This document shows, piece after piece, positions 39,474 through 48,024 of a stretch of 64,000 nt of DNA. The stretch comes from Chromatiaceae bacterium (GTDB lineage Bacteria > Pseudomonadota > Gammaproteobacteria > Chromatiales > Chromatiaceae): contig JADKCI010000004.1 in NCBI GenBank assembly GCA_016714645.1, positions 663,501 to 727,500 of the forward strand, given 5' to 3'. How positions within the stretch are numbered: the first letter of the stretch is position 1; each line of letters begins with the position of its first letter. The translations under genes were made by a program, and so were the position numbers. The notes under the pieces are model-generated. The model saw only the letters and a list, made by a program, of their open reading frames with translations, searched no databases and had not been told where the DNA came from.

Positions 39474-40354
39474 ATCGCAAGGGCATCATCCTGGCCGGGG
39501 GCTCCGGCACCCGGCTCTATCCGCTGACGCATACCATCAGCAAGCAACTGCTGCCGGTTTACGACAAGCCCATGATTTACTATCCCCTCGCCACCCTGAT
39601 GCTGGCGGGGATTCGGGAGATTCTGGTCATCACCACCCCCCGGGATGCCGACGCCTTCCAGGACCTGCTCGGCGACGGCGGCCAGTGGGGTATTTCCCTC
39701 CAGTATGCCGTCCAGCCCGAGCCCGGCGGCCTGGCCCAAGCCTTTATCATCGGCGCCGATTTTGTCGCCGGTGACCCGAGTTGCCTCATCCTGGGCGATA
39801 ACATCTTCTACGGCCATGGCCTGGTCCAGCAGATGCGCGCCGCCAATCTCCGCGAGCGCGGGGCCTCGGTCTTCGGCTACTGGGTCAAGGACCCCGAGCG
39901 CTATGGCGTCGCGGAACTCGACTCCCTCGGGCGCGTCCTCGGCCTGGAGGAAAAGCCGGTCAAGCCCAAGTCCAACTACGCCGTCACCGGGCTCTACTTT
40001 TACGACGAGCAGGTGTGCGACCTGGTGGCCAATCTCCAGCCCTCCCCCCGGGGCGAACTGGAGATTACGGATCTCAACAACCTCTACCTGGCGCGGGGCG
40101 AGCTCTTCCTGGAACGTCTCGGGCGTGGTACCGCCTGGCTCGACACCGGCACCCATCAGTCCCTGATGGAGGCCAGCAACTTCATCGAGACCATCGAGCA
40201 GCGCCAGGGCCTCAAGATCTGCTGCCCCGAGGAGGTCGCCTGGCAGAGACGCTGGATCGAGGCCGACCAGTTGCGCGCCATCGCCGCGCCCCTGGCCAAG
40301 AGCGGCTATGGCGAATATCTGTTGGGGCTGCTGGAGCGCTCCGCCGAGCCATGA
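39470..40354 (+). CDS. rmlA: Glucose-1-phosphate thymidylyltransferase
   Basis: First enzyme of dTDP-rhamnose synthesis: dTTP + glucose-1-phosphate to dTDP-glucose. The 294-residue protein opens with the nucleotide-binding GIILAGGSGTRLYPLT, then KQLLPVYDKPMIYYPL and ILGDNIFYG, all expected. VFGYWVKDPERYGV and TGLYFYD follow. It overlaps rmlB and rmlC by four bases at each end, so translation is coupled. Confidence 0.96.
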   Translation: MNRKGIILAGGSGTRLYPLTHTISKQLLPVYDKPMIYYPLATLMLAGIREILVITTPRDADAFQDLLGDGGQWGISLQYAVQPEPGGLAQAFIIGADFVAGDPSCLILGDNIFYGHGLVQQMRAANLRERGASVFGYWVKDPERYGVAELDSLGRVLGLEEKPVKPKSNYAVTGLYFYDEQVCDLVANLQPSPRGELEITDLNNLYLARGELFLERLGRGTAWLDTGTHQSLMEASNFIETIEQRQGLKICCPEEVAWQRRWIEADQLRAIAAPLAKSGYGEYLLGLLERSAEP

Positions 40355-40914
40355 ACATCATCGAGACCGAGATCCCCGGCGTCCTCGTCATCGAACCCCA
40401 GGTCTTTGGCGACGAACGGGGCTATTTCCTGGAGAGCTGGCAGCAGGAACGCTACGCCGCCGCCGGCATCCCCCGGGGTCTGGTGCAGGATAATCAGGCC
40501 TATTCCCGCCATGGTGTCCTGCGCGGCCTGCACATCCAGCATCCCTACGCCCAGGGCAAGCTGGTGCAGGTGCTGAGGGGCGAGGTCTTCGACGTGGCCG
40601 TGGACGCCCGCCCCGGCTCGCCCTGGTTCGGGCGCTGGGTCGGCGTCCTGCTCTCCGGCGAGAACCACCGCCAGTTCTGGGTCCCCGCTGGCTTTGCTCA
40701 TGGCTACTATGTCACCGGCGAGGACGCCCTCTTCAGCTATAAGTGCAGTGACTATTACCACCCCGAGAACGAGTTGTCGGTGGCCTGGAACGACTCCGCC
40801 ATTGGCATCGACTGGCGCCTGCGGGGTGAACCCATCCTCTCCGCCAAGGATCTGGCGGCTACTCCGCTCGCCGCCGTCCCGACCGAGCGCCTGCCGGCCT
40901 ATGCCGGCCCCTGA
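40351..40914 (+). CDS. rmlC: dTDP-4-dehydrorhamnose 3,5-epimerase
   Basis: This is a cupin-fold epimerase of 187 residues. FGDERGYFLESWQQERYAAA, QDNQAYSRHGVLRGLHIQ with the catalytic His, GEVFDVAVDARPGSP and VPAGFAHGYYV are the normal RmlC blocks. It starts at ATG 40351 inside the end of rmlA. rmlD follows after 25 bases. Confidence 0.96.
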   Translation: MNIIETEIPGVLVIEPQVFGDERGYFLESWQQERYAAAGIPRGLVQDNQAYSRHGVLRGLHIQHPYAQGKLVQVLRGEVFDVAVDARPGSPWFGRWVGVLLSGENHRQFWVPAGFAHGYYVTGEDALFSYKCSDYYHPENELSVAWNDSAIGIDWRLRGEPILSAKDLAATPLAAVPTERLPAYAGP

Positions 40915-40939
40915 TTTGGACTCCGGATTGAATCCCCAC

Positions 40940-41830
40940 ATGAAAAAGCGACCCGAAATCCTGCTGATTGGCGCCGACGGTCAGGTCGGCTGGGAACTGC
41001 AGCGCACCCTGGCGCCCCTGGGCCATCTGACGCGCGCCACCCTCGATGGTCGCTGGGAGCAGGCCCTGGATCTGGCCAACGCCGAGTCCATCGCCGGGGT
41101 CCTGCGCGAGACCCGGCCCGATATCGTCATCAACGCCGCCGCCTACACGGCGGTGGACAAGGCCGAGACGGAACAGGACCTGGCGCAACGTATCAATGGC
41201 GATGCCCCCGGCCTGCTGGGCCGCCTGCTCGCCGAGCGCCGCGTGCCCGTCCTCCATTACTCCACGGATTTTGTCTTCTCCGGTCAGGCCGAGAGCCCCT
41301 ACAAAGAGGATGATGAACCCGGCCCCCTCAATGTCTATGGCGCCACCAAGCTCGACGGCGAAAATCGGCTGCTCGACTCCGGTACCCCGGCCCTGATTCT
41401 GCGCACCAGTTGGGTCTATGGCCGCTACGGTCAGAATTTTCTCCTCACCATGCAGCGCCTGCTGCGGGAGCGGGAGGAGCTTCAGGTGGTGGATGATCAG
41501 ATCGGCGCCCCCACCTGGAGTCGCCTGCTGGCCGAGGTCAGTGCCCAACTCTTGTACCGCGTCATCAGCGGAGATATTGACCTGGAGCGCCAGTCCGGCC
41601 TCTACCAGGTCACCGGCGGTGGCCAGACGAGCTGGTGGGGCTTTGCCAAGGCTATCCAGCAGGCCAGCGGCGCCCACTGCCGCCTGTTGCCGATCCTCTC
41701 GCGCGATTATCCCTCCCCCGCGAAGCGGCCGACCTACTCCGTCCTCGATAACGGCAAGCTCCTGGACACCTTCGGGCTGGCCCTCCCGCACTGGGAAACC
41801 TCCCTGGCGATGTGTCTGGCGGAGACCTGA
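40940..41830 (+). CDS. rmlD: dTDP-4-dehydrorhamnose reductase
   Basis: Last step to dTDP-L-rhamnose. It has 296 residues, with the NAD(P)H motif GADGQVGWEL (~10), NAAAYTAVDKAE (~61), STDFVFSG (~103) and the catalytic YGATKLDGE (~127). I start it at ATG 40940 (MKKRPEILLIG); the frame is open far upstream, but that part overlaps rmlC. It ends the run of four rhamnose genes, which supply O-antigen or another surface polysaccharide. Confidence 0.95.
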   Translation: MKKRPEILLIGADGQVGWELQRTLAPLGHLTRATLDGRWEQALDLANAESIAGVLRETRPDIVINAAAYTAVDKAETEQDLAQRINGDAPGLLGRLLAERRVPVLHYSTDFVFSGQAESPYKEDDEPGPLNVYGATKLDGENRLLDSGTPALILRTSWVYGRYGQNFLLTMQRLLREREELQVVDDQIGAPTWSRLLAEVSAQLLYRVISGDIDLERQSGLYQVTGGGQTSWWGFAKAIQQASGAHCRLLPILSRDYPSPAKRPTYSVLDNGKLLDTFGLALPHWETSLAMCLAET

Positions 41831-41837
41831 GGGGGCA

Positions 41838-41875
41838 GGCAAGGGCATGCCCGATCAGGCCTGCCTGCCCTTGCC
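41838..41875 (+). terminator. Possible hairpin after rmlD
   Basis: GGCAAGGGCA pairs exactly with TGCCCTTGCC across an 18-base loop, starting eight bases after the rmlD stop. There is no T-run, so it could also be an mRNA-stabilising stem. Confidence 0.35.
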
Positions 41876-42018
41876 ATTCGGGTGTCTTTGCGGATCGGAC
41901 TTGGGGGGCTATGGCCTTGACCCTCCTGAAGACCGCATCCATACTCAAAATTCTCCGAGTGCCTGAGGTACCCCTAACCTGCTCCCCCCCAATTATGTCA
42001 ACTACCAGAGGTAACACC

Positions 42019-43032
42019 ATGAAAAGAATGCTCCTGGCAGCCCTGTGTTCGGTCGCGACCCTGCCCGCCCTCGCCCAAGAGGCGAAGGTTGACATCACGC
42101 TGAATGCCGCCATGCCCTCCATTCGCGACCCATCCCGGAACGATACTTTCAAATTCACCCTGACGGACGCCAAGATCGTCACCAGCCTTGAATTGGAATG
42201 CCAGGCCGGCCGGACCCAGGCCCTGGTGTTGCGCACCAATGAGCAATGCAGCGTCAAAGGTACGGGTGCCATCGTCAATCCCTCGAACCCTGGCCAGCGG
42301 ATGCCCCGCGCTCAGTACGCGGGTGGCTTTACGGTCAAGGAGAACGGCCAGGTCGAAGGCAATACCCTCAGCGTGAACTACCTGGCGGTTGGCAAGGTCC
42401 CGGCCTCCTCGGAATCCTTCGGTGGCGGCATGATGCTGAAGCCGGAAAACCCCTCCCCGGGGGCGGCGGAGCTGCAGGCCGCTATCCTGAAGAAGCTGCG
42501 GGGTGAAAAGGGGGCGGGCTCCGTCATCGACGAACGGGTGGACACCGTCCAGCTCTCCAGTTTTTTTATTCCCTCGGCGGGGCTGCCCTCGGAGAAGGGC
42601 TGTGCCTGGAACGGGGACATGATCTTTTCCTACCAGACGAACTCCTGGTTCATCAATCTCACCGCCAAGTGCGGAGAGAAGAACTATGCCCTCAAGGGCA
42701 ATATGCCCTGGACCGACACCCCGGGCGCGACCAACCAGACCCAGTATGACTTGACCCTGACTCTGCCGAGCGCGGCCATCGGTTCGGACGATGCCCTGTT
42801 TGCCAACCCCGACGGGGATAGCGATCTCTTTGCCACGGTTGATGGTATGACCGGCACCATCATCATGAAGGAATCGGGCCATGTGAAGGCCAAGGTGGAT
42901 GGGGTCGAGGACGAGGTGGCCACTCAGATCGAGGGCAGCGGTGCCCTGAAGGGGACCAATGTCTCCCTGGAGGCGGTGCGCTCCTTTACCCTGCTGATCG
43001 GCATCCTGTCGCGGACCTTCTTTGGGGCCTGA
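42019..43032 (+). CDS. Exported protein of unknown function
   Basis: A 337-residue protein with a clear signal peptide (MKRMLLAALCSVATLPALAQ, cleavage after ALA-Q or nearby). The mature part is rich in beta-type sequence (DITLNAAMPSIRDPSRNDTF, TQYDLTLTLPSAAIGSDDA). Four Cys (near residues 56, 69, 194 and 215) could form two disulfides in the periplasm. The frame is open further upstream, but AGAGG eight bases before ATG 42019 and the signal peptide fix the start. I recognise no family. It stands alone between rmlD and prfC. Confidence 0.7.
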   Translation: MKRMLLAALCSVATLPALAQEAKVDITLNAAMPSIRDPSRNDTFKFTLTDAKIVTSLELECQAGRTQALVLRTNEQCSVKGTGAIVNPSNPGQRMPRAQYAGGFTVKENGQVEGNTLSVNYLAVGKVPASSESFGGGMMLKPENPSPGAAELQAAILKKLRGEKGAGSVIDERVDTVQLSSFFIPSAGLPSEKGCAWNGDMIFSYQTNSWFINLTAKCGEKNYALKGNMPWTDTPGATNQTQYDLTLTLPSAAIGSDDALFANPDGDSDLFATVDGMTGTIIMKESGHVKAKVDGVEDEVATQIEGSGALKGTNVSLEAVRSFTLLIGILSRTFFGA

Positions 43033-43178
43033 TAGCCCCTTCCTCGCACCCGGGCCCGACACGTTCGGGTCCGGGTGGCCCATGTCCCGGACCGCCGAAC
43101 CGCGGGCGCGGTGGCCAGGCCCGGCATGGGGCCGTTTTCATTTCGCGCTTTAACCGGGCGCCTTCTACCGGATGTTTC

Positions 43179-44759
43179 ATGGCCCAGCTCCACGAGCAAC
43201 TCGCTAAGCGGCGAACCTTCGCCATTATTTCCCACCCCGATGCTGGCAAGACGACTCTGACCGAAAAGCTCCTGCTGTTCGGCGGTGCCATCCAGATGGC
43301 GGGAACCGTCAAGGGCCGCAAGGCCGCGCGACACGCCACCTCCGACTGGATGGAACTGGAAAAGCAACGGGGCATCTCGGTGACCTCCTCGGTGATGCAG
43401 TTCCCCTATGGCGATGCCATCGTCAACCTGCTCGACACCCCGGGTCACGAGGACTTCTCGGAGGACACCTACCGGACCCTGACGGCGGTGGACTCCGCCC
43501 TGATGGTGATCGACGTGGCCAAGGGCGTGGAAGAGCGCACCATTAAGCTCATGGATGTCTGTCGCCTGCGCGCCACGCCCATCCTCACCTTTGTCAACAA
43601 GCTGGATCGGGAAGGGCGTAACCCCATCGAGGTGCTGGATGAGATCGAGCAGGTGCTCAAGGTCCGCTGCGCCCCCGTCACCTGGCCCATTGGCATTGGC
43701 AAGCGTTTCAGGGGCGTTTATGACCTGCGCAATGGCAAGACGCATCTCTTCAGCGCCCAGCATGGTGGCCGTATCCGCAGCGGGGAGGTGATAGAGGGTC
43801 TGGACAATCCCCGCCTGGATGAGTTGTTGGGAGAGCAGGCGGCGGAACTGCGCGAGGAGATGGAACTGGTGGCCGGCGCCAGTCACGCGCTGAACCTGGA
43901 CGACTACCTGGCGGGGGAGCAGACGCCGGTCTTCTTTGGGTCCGCCATCAATAACTTTGGCGTCGAGGAGTTGCTGCGGGCCTTCGTCGATTACGCCCCG
44001 CCACCCCGGCCGCGCGCGACCCTGCAGCGCGAGGTCCTCCCGACGGAGGAGGGCTTCACGGGCTTCGTCTTCAAGATCCAGGCGAACATGGACCCGGGCC
44101 ATCGGGATCGCATCGCCTTCCTGCGCGTCTGTTCCGGCAGCTATCGCAAGGGCATGAAGATGCGTCATGTCCGCATCGGCAAGACCATCCAGGTCGCCAA
44201 CGCCATTACCTTCCAGGCCGACGAGCGGCACCTGGTGGAGGAGGCCTGGCCCGGCGATATCATCGGCCTGCACAACCATGGCACCATCCAGATCGGCGAT
44301 ACCTTCACCGAGGGCGAAGAGCTTAAGTATCTGGGCATCCCCTTCTTCGCCCCGGAACTGTTCCGGCGCGTGGTGCTGAAGGATCCCCTGAAGATGAAGG
44401 CTCTGCAAAAGGGGGTGGTCCAACTCTCGGAGGAGGGCGCGACCCAGGTCTTTCGACCCCTCAAGAACAACGATCTCATCCTCGGCGCCGTCGGTAACCT
44501 CCAGTTCGACGTCGCCGCCTACCGGCTCAAGGATGAATACAGTGTCGAGGCCGTCGTCGAGCCTGTGAGCGTTCACACGGCGCGCTGGGTGGTCTGCAAG
44601 GATGACAAGATGCGGGAACGATTCCAGGATAAAGCCTACGAGAACCTGGCCCTGGATGGTGATAACCAATTGGTTTATCTGGCTCCCACGCGCGTCAACC
44701 TGAGCCTGATCCAGGAGCGCTGGCCGGATATCCGTTTCCTGGCGACCCGCGAACTCTAA
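43179..44759 (+). CDS. prfC: Peptide chain release factor 3
   Basis: RF3 is a translational GTPase that ejects RF1/RF2 from the ribosome. It is 526 residues. G1 is ISHPDAGKTTLTE (~17), the switch region is KQRGISVTSSVM (~65), G3 is LLDTPGHEDFSEDTYRTL (~86), G4 is FVNKLDRE (~140), and domain II begins near GFTGFVFKIQANMDPGHRDR. GISVTSS separates it from EF-G. It is monocistronic or leads into ibaG 46 bases downstream. Confidence 0.96.
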   Translation: MAQLHEQLAKRRTFAIISHPDAGKTTLTEKLLLFGGAIQMAGTVKGRKAARHATSDWMELEKQRGISVTSSVMQFPYGDAIVNLLDTPGHEDFSEDTYRTLTAVDSALMVIDVAKGVEERTIKLMDVCRLRATPILTFVNKLDREGRNPIEVLDEIEQVLKVRCAPVTWPIGIGKRFRGVYDLRNGKTHLFSAQHGGRIRSGEVIEGLDNPRLDELLGEQAAELREEMELVAGASHALNLDDYLAGEQTPVFFGSAINNFGVEELLRAFVDYAPPPRPRATLQREVLPTEEGFTGFVFKIQANMDPGHRDRIAFLRVCSGSYRKGMKMRHVRIGKTIQVANAITFQADERHLVEEAWPGDIIGLHNHGTIQIGDTFTEGEELKYLGIPFFAPELFRRVVLKDPLKMKALQKGVVQLSEEGATQVFRPLKNNDLILGAVGNLQFDVAAYRLKDEYSVEAVVEPVSVHTARWVVCKDDKMRERFQDKAYENLALDGDNQLVYLAPTRVNLSLIQERWPDIRFLATREL

Positions 44760-44805
44760 CCGCGGCGCCTCATTGCGATGACTCCCTGAAGGAGGATAAG
44801 GAAGA

Positions 44806-45066
44806 ATGGAAATTGAAGCCGTGGCGCAACTCATTCGTGCCGGTCTGCCAGATGCTCAGGTGCAGGTCACCGGCGACGGCAGTCACTTCGAGGCCCTGGT
44901 GGTCAGCGCGGCCTTCCTCGGTAAGGGCCCGCTGGAAAGGCAACGCCTGGTCATGGCCACGGTACGGCCACAGCTAGAAAGCGGCGAACTCCACGCACTT
45001 TCGATTAAGGCCCGGATCCCGGCCTCGGAGACTGATCAGACCGGATCAGGCCTATCAGGCGCTTGA
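44806..45066 (+). CDS. ibaG: BolA-family protein, IbaG-like
   Basis: The 86-residue protein has the BolA fold: GDGSHFEALVVSAAFLGKGP, then RQRLVMATVRPQLESGELHA. The conserved His of SHFEA can hold a Fe-S cluster together with a monothiol glutaredoxin. An AAGGAGG lies well placed upstream of the ATG. Here it follows prfC rather than the mla/murA genes it accompanies in enterics. Confidence 0.88.
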   Translation: MEIEAVAQLIRAGLPDAQVQVTGDGSHFEALVVSAAFLGKGPLERQRLVMATVRPQLESGELHALSIKARIPASETDQTGSGLSGA

Positions 45067-45146
45067 TGCCCTGCTGGCTGGCAATCTGGCCTCGGAGAGC
45101 CATACTTCTGGGTGAAGGTAACCAATAATCAAAAAGGAGGTCAGCC

Positions 45147-45386
45147 ATGTTTCTGAAACATAAAGCCAGCGGCAAGCTTGTCGAGGTGCTGGGTCTGCGC
45201 GATATCTTTAACCCCATCCATGAGTTACTCATCGGCCGCTATAGCGCCGGGGAGGAGTTGCAGGATCCCGAGCAATTCCGCAAAGCCGATCTGGTGTTCT
45301 GTTCCGGTGAAGCCCTGCCCAGGTGCTGGACCGACGTCCACTATCGCGATGACGAGGCCTTTCACCACTACCGGCTCGCACCCTGA
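45147..45386 (+). CDS. Small conserved hypothetical protein
   Basis: The 79-residue protein MFLKHKASGKLVEVLGLRDI continues with NPIHELLIGRYSAGEELQDP and ends near LPRCWTDVHYRDD. It has a strong AAGGAGG before its ATG. I recall similar short proteins in other proteobacteria and cyanobacteria, without a proven role. No membrane segment. It may be co-transcribed with ibaG (80 bases upstream). Confidence 0.65.
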   Translation: MFLKHKASGKLVEVLGLRDIFNPIHELLIGRYSAGEELQDPEQFRKADLVFCSGEALPRCWTDVHYRDDEAFHHYRLAP

Positions 45387-45504
45387 GCCTTGAGCCAGGC
45401 GGCTGATGCGCCCCGTCCCACCCCCAGTGAAATCGCTGTTATCCTCCGGCCAGGGTGGCGCAAGGGGGGCGCTGTCCGGGGTGGTCACGGGTGAAAATAC
45501 CGAT

Positions 45505-45533
45505 TTGACGGCCCCGTGACCTGTCCCTAGAAT
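45505..45533 (+). promoter_or_regulatory. Promoter of tRNA-Val
   Basis: TTGACG and TAGAAT are separated by 17 bases. Transcription would start near 45540, about eight bases before the tRNA. Confidence 0.75.
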
Positions 45534-45547
45534 GCATCGTTGTGTTC

Positions 45548-45622
45548 GGGCGATTAGCTCAGCGGGAGAGCACTCCCTTCACACGGGAGGGGTCACTGGT
45601 TCGATCCCAGTATCGCCCACCA
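45548..45622 (+). tRNA. tRNA-Val (anticodon CAC)
   Basis: A 75-nt cloverleaf: acceptor GGGCGAT pairs with ATCGCCC, the D-arm contains AGCTCAGCGGGAGAGC, the anticodon stem CTCCC/GGGAG holds loop TTCACAC (anticodon CAC), and the T-arm has GGTTCGATCCC. The 3' CCA is encoded. Confidence 0.95.
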
Positions 45623-45854
45623 ATTTTAATCAGGCCGCCGCCTCGGACCTGACGCTTTTCCTCCGCCGTACCCCCTTGTCAGGCCTTGTTCCCGGCCCCC
45701 GCACCAGGCTTTACCTGTGCCACCCACCAAACTCCCAGCACCTGGGACTTGTTCTCGGTTCAACAACTATCCTGCCATGGGTCGGTTTCGATGCCACTGG
45801 ATCGTTATGCCCACATCCGGATCTCAAAGTCATTCACGGCAGTCCGTCGAGCAT

Positions 45855-45883
45855 AAAAAAAGCCCCGCTACCGGGGCTTTTTT
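45855..45883. terminator. Bidirectional intrinsic terminator
   Basis: A-run, then GCCCCG, a 4-base loop, CGGGGC, then a T-run: a 12-bp perfect stem including the A/T arms. It serves tRNA-Val on the plus strand and the 49-residue peptide gene on the minus strand. Confidence 0.9.
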
Positions 45884-45906
45884 GACAGGTGCTGGACCTT
45901 GATATG

Positions 45907-46056
45907 TCAGCTTCCAAAGACCGAATCCTGGGTCTTAACCGTTTGTACCGAAGCCACGGAGGCCTGGGACGGGCTAAGGGATTGCTCTTCGGAGACCACG
46001 ACGCCGGTTGAGACACCACCGATAACCAGAGCGATTGCAGCGATAATACCTAACAT
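45907..46056 (-). CDS. 49-residue single-span membrane peptide
   Basis: MLGIIAAIALVIGGVSTGVV is one hydrophobic helix, followed by a Ser/Gln/Val-rich soluble tail ending TQDSVFGS. The ATG at 46054-46056 has AGGAG seven bases upstream, a promoter 40 bases further up and a terminator just after the stop, so it is a complete small transcription unit. I do not recognise a family. The longer open frame upstream of the ATG crosses the promoter and is ignored. Confidence 0.65.
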   Translation of the reverse strand: MLGIIAAIALVIGGVSTGVVVSEEQSLSPSQASVASVQTVKTQDSVFGS

Positions 46057-46096
46057 TTCAATTCTCCTAAAGGGGAGTGGGGTTGGATTGAGAGTT

Positions 46097-46124
46097 AGTA
46101 TATCAGTGGATACTAATATGACAA
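46097..46124 (-). promoter_or_regulatory. Promoter of the 49-residue peptide gene
   Basis: On the minus strand TTGTCA and TATACT are 16 bases apart. The start would be near 46090, leaving a ~34-base leader that holds the AGGAG site. Confidence 0.65.
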
Positions 46125-46172
46125 GACCCAAAATGTTACGCTGTGTTACCGCACTGTTACAAAATTCCGGGC

Positions 46173-47996
46173 TCAGAGCGCCTCATCCCAGGTGCGGGAG
46201 AGGCGCATGGCGCAGTTGATCAGTCCCACCAGGGAATAGGTCTGGGGATAGTTGCCCCACAACTCGCCCGTTTCTGGGTGGATGTCCTCGGATAGCAGGC
46301 CCAGGGCGTTACGGCGCCCGAGCAGGTTTTCGAAGAGGCGGCGCGCCTCGTCACGGCGCCCCAGAAGGGCGAGGGCGTCGATGTACCAGAAGGTACAGAT
46401 GGTGAATGCCGTCTCCGGCCGTCCGAAATCATCTTCCACGCCGTAACGCAGCAGGAGGTCGCCGCGTATCAGGTGGCGACCGATGGCATCGACGGTGGCG
46501 GCAAAACGCGGGTCGTCCGCCGTCAGGAAATCCAGTTCGCCAAGGAGCAGGAGGCTGGCATCCAGGTGGTCGCCCTCGAAGGTGGCGACGAAGCTGTCGA
46601 GGTCCGGATTCCAGGCCCGACGGGTGATGACCGCATGGAGCCGATCGGCCTCCCGGCGCCACTGGACGGCGCGCTCGGTCAGGGCCAGCCGGGAGGCGAT
46701 GCGCGCCAGGCGGTCGCAGCCGGCCCAGCAGATGACCGCCGAGAAGGTATGGACGGCGGGTTTGTTGCGCAGCTCCCAGGGGCCGGCATCCGGCTGGTCG
46801 AAGACAGCGACCGCCAGCCGGCCTAGTCCCTCCAGCCGCTCGAACAGCACCTGGTCGCCGGCCAGCGGCAGGCGGCGGTCGAAGAAGGCATGGGTGGCGG
46901 CGAGGATGACGCTGCCATAGACGTCGTTCTGGACCTGGAGATGGGCCTGGTTACCGACCCGTACCGGTCCCATGCCCCGGTAACCCAACAGGCCGGGGGC
47001 GGTGCGTTCTTGCAAGTCGGCGCGGCGGGTGATGCCATAGCAGGGCCGCAGCCGCCGGTCCATGCACTCGCCGACGATGTCGGTGATGTAGCCGAGGTAT
47101 TCCTCCATGGAGCGGGTGGCGCCCAGGCGATTGAGGGCGCTGACGACGAAATAGGCGTCGCGCAGCCAGCAGAAGCGGTAGTCCCAGTTGCGTTCGCTGC
47201 CCGGCGCCTCGGGGATGGAGGTGGTCAGGGCGGCGACGATGGCCCCCGTCTCCTCGAAGCTACAGAGCTTGAGGGTCAGTGCGGCGCGGATGACCTCGTC
47301 CTGCCACTCGAAGGGGATGGATAGGGACCGGACCCAACTATGCCAATGCTCCAGGGTCCGCTCCAGAAAGGAGTGTGCGGTATCGCCGATGCCTGCGCCC
47401 AGGCTCTCGTCGGCGCCGAGGATGAAATGCAGCGGCCGATCCAGGACAAAGGATGTCTCCTCTACCAGGTAGGACAGGGCGGCATCCGTGGTCAGGCGCA
47501 GGGCGTCGGAGTGGCTGGCGTAGCGGATATGGTTGGAACCGAGGGTGAGTTGGGGTGTTTCCTGGCCATAGGCGAACCGTGGGCGCAGACGCACCCGCAG
47601 CCGAGGCAGCCCCTTTACCGGCACGATAATCCGCACCAGGGTGGGGGGACGAAAGATGCGGTCGAACTGGTGAAAGCGGGGAGCGAAATCGGTGATTTCC
47701 ACGACGTTACCCTCCCGGTCCTCGATCCGGGTCACCAGCACCGCCGAGTTGAGTTGATAGGTCTGGTGGCTGTTGGCCATTCCACCCGCCGGCTCTACGG
47801 CGAAATAGCCGCCGTTGCCCGGCTCCTGAGGACGATAGGGCTGAGTGCCCCCGAGCAGGGCGCAGAAGATGGGGTCCCCGTCCAGCCGCGGGAAGCCACA
47901 CCAGAGGATGGTCCCCACCGGGTCGATGAGGGCCGCCAGGGTGCCGTTACCGATGACGCCGAGGTCCAGGTTGCAGCTTGGGTGCGTGGGATTCAT
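46173..47996 (-). CDS. Glycoside hydrolase family 15 protein (trehalase/glucoamylase-like)
   Basis: The 607-residue protein has an N-terminal beta-sandwich (LDLGVIGNGTLAALIDPVGT, then ILWCGFPRLDGDPIFCALLG) and an (alpha/alpha)6 barrel with ERNWDYRFCWLRDAYFVVSA (~265-290) and EDIHPETGELWGNYPQTYSL near the C-terminus. Both catalytic-region blocks are normal for GH15. It follows otsB, so trehalose turnover is the likely role. The start at ATG 47994-47996 is chosen because GGAG lies six bases before; a Met two codons earlier and a TTG are alternatives. Confidence 0.88.
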   Translation of the reverse strand: MNPTHPSCNLDLGVIGNGTLAALIDPVGTILWCGFPRLDGDPIFCALLGGTQPYRPQEPGNGGYFAVEPAGGMANSHQTYQLNSAVLVTRIEDREGNVVEITDFAPRFHQFDRIFRPPTLVRIIVPVKGLPRLRVRLRPRFAYGQETPQLTLGSNHIRYASHSDALRLTTDAALSYLVEETSFVLDRPLHFILGADESLGAGIGDTAHSFLERTLEHWHSWVRSLSIPFEWQDEVIRAALTLKLCSFEETGAIVAALTTSIPEAPGSERNWDYRFCWLRDAYFVVSALNRLGATRSMEEYLGYITDIVGECMDRRLRPCYGITRRADLQERTAPGLLGYRGMGPVRVGNQAHLQVQNDVYGSVILAATHAFFDRRLPLAGDQVLFERLEGLGRLAVAVFDQPDAGPWELRNKPAVHTFSAVICWAGCDRLARIASRLALTERAVQWRREADRLHAVITRRAWNPDLDSFVATFEGDHLDASLLLLGELDFLTADDPRFAATVDAIGRHLIRGDLLLRYGVEDDFGRPETAFTICTFWYIDALALLGRRDEARRLFENLLGRRNALGLLSEDIHPETGELWGNYPQTYSLVGLINCAMRLSRTWDEAL

Positions 47997-48024
47997 GTTC
48001 ATCTCCGTGGGCAATGGGGCCTGG

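Noticed and set aside
41812..42018. N-terminal extension of the exported protein upstream of 42019
   Set aside because: It overlaps the end of rmlD and the hairpin; the signal peptide and ribosome site fix the start at 42019.
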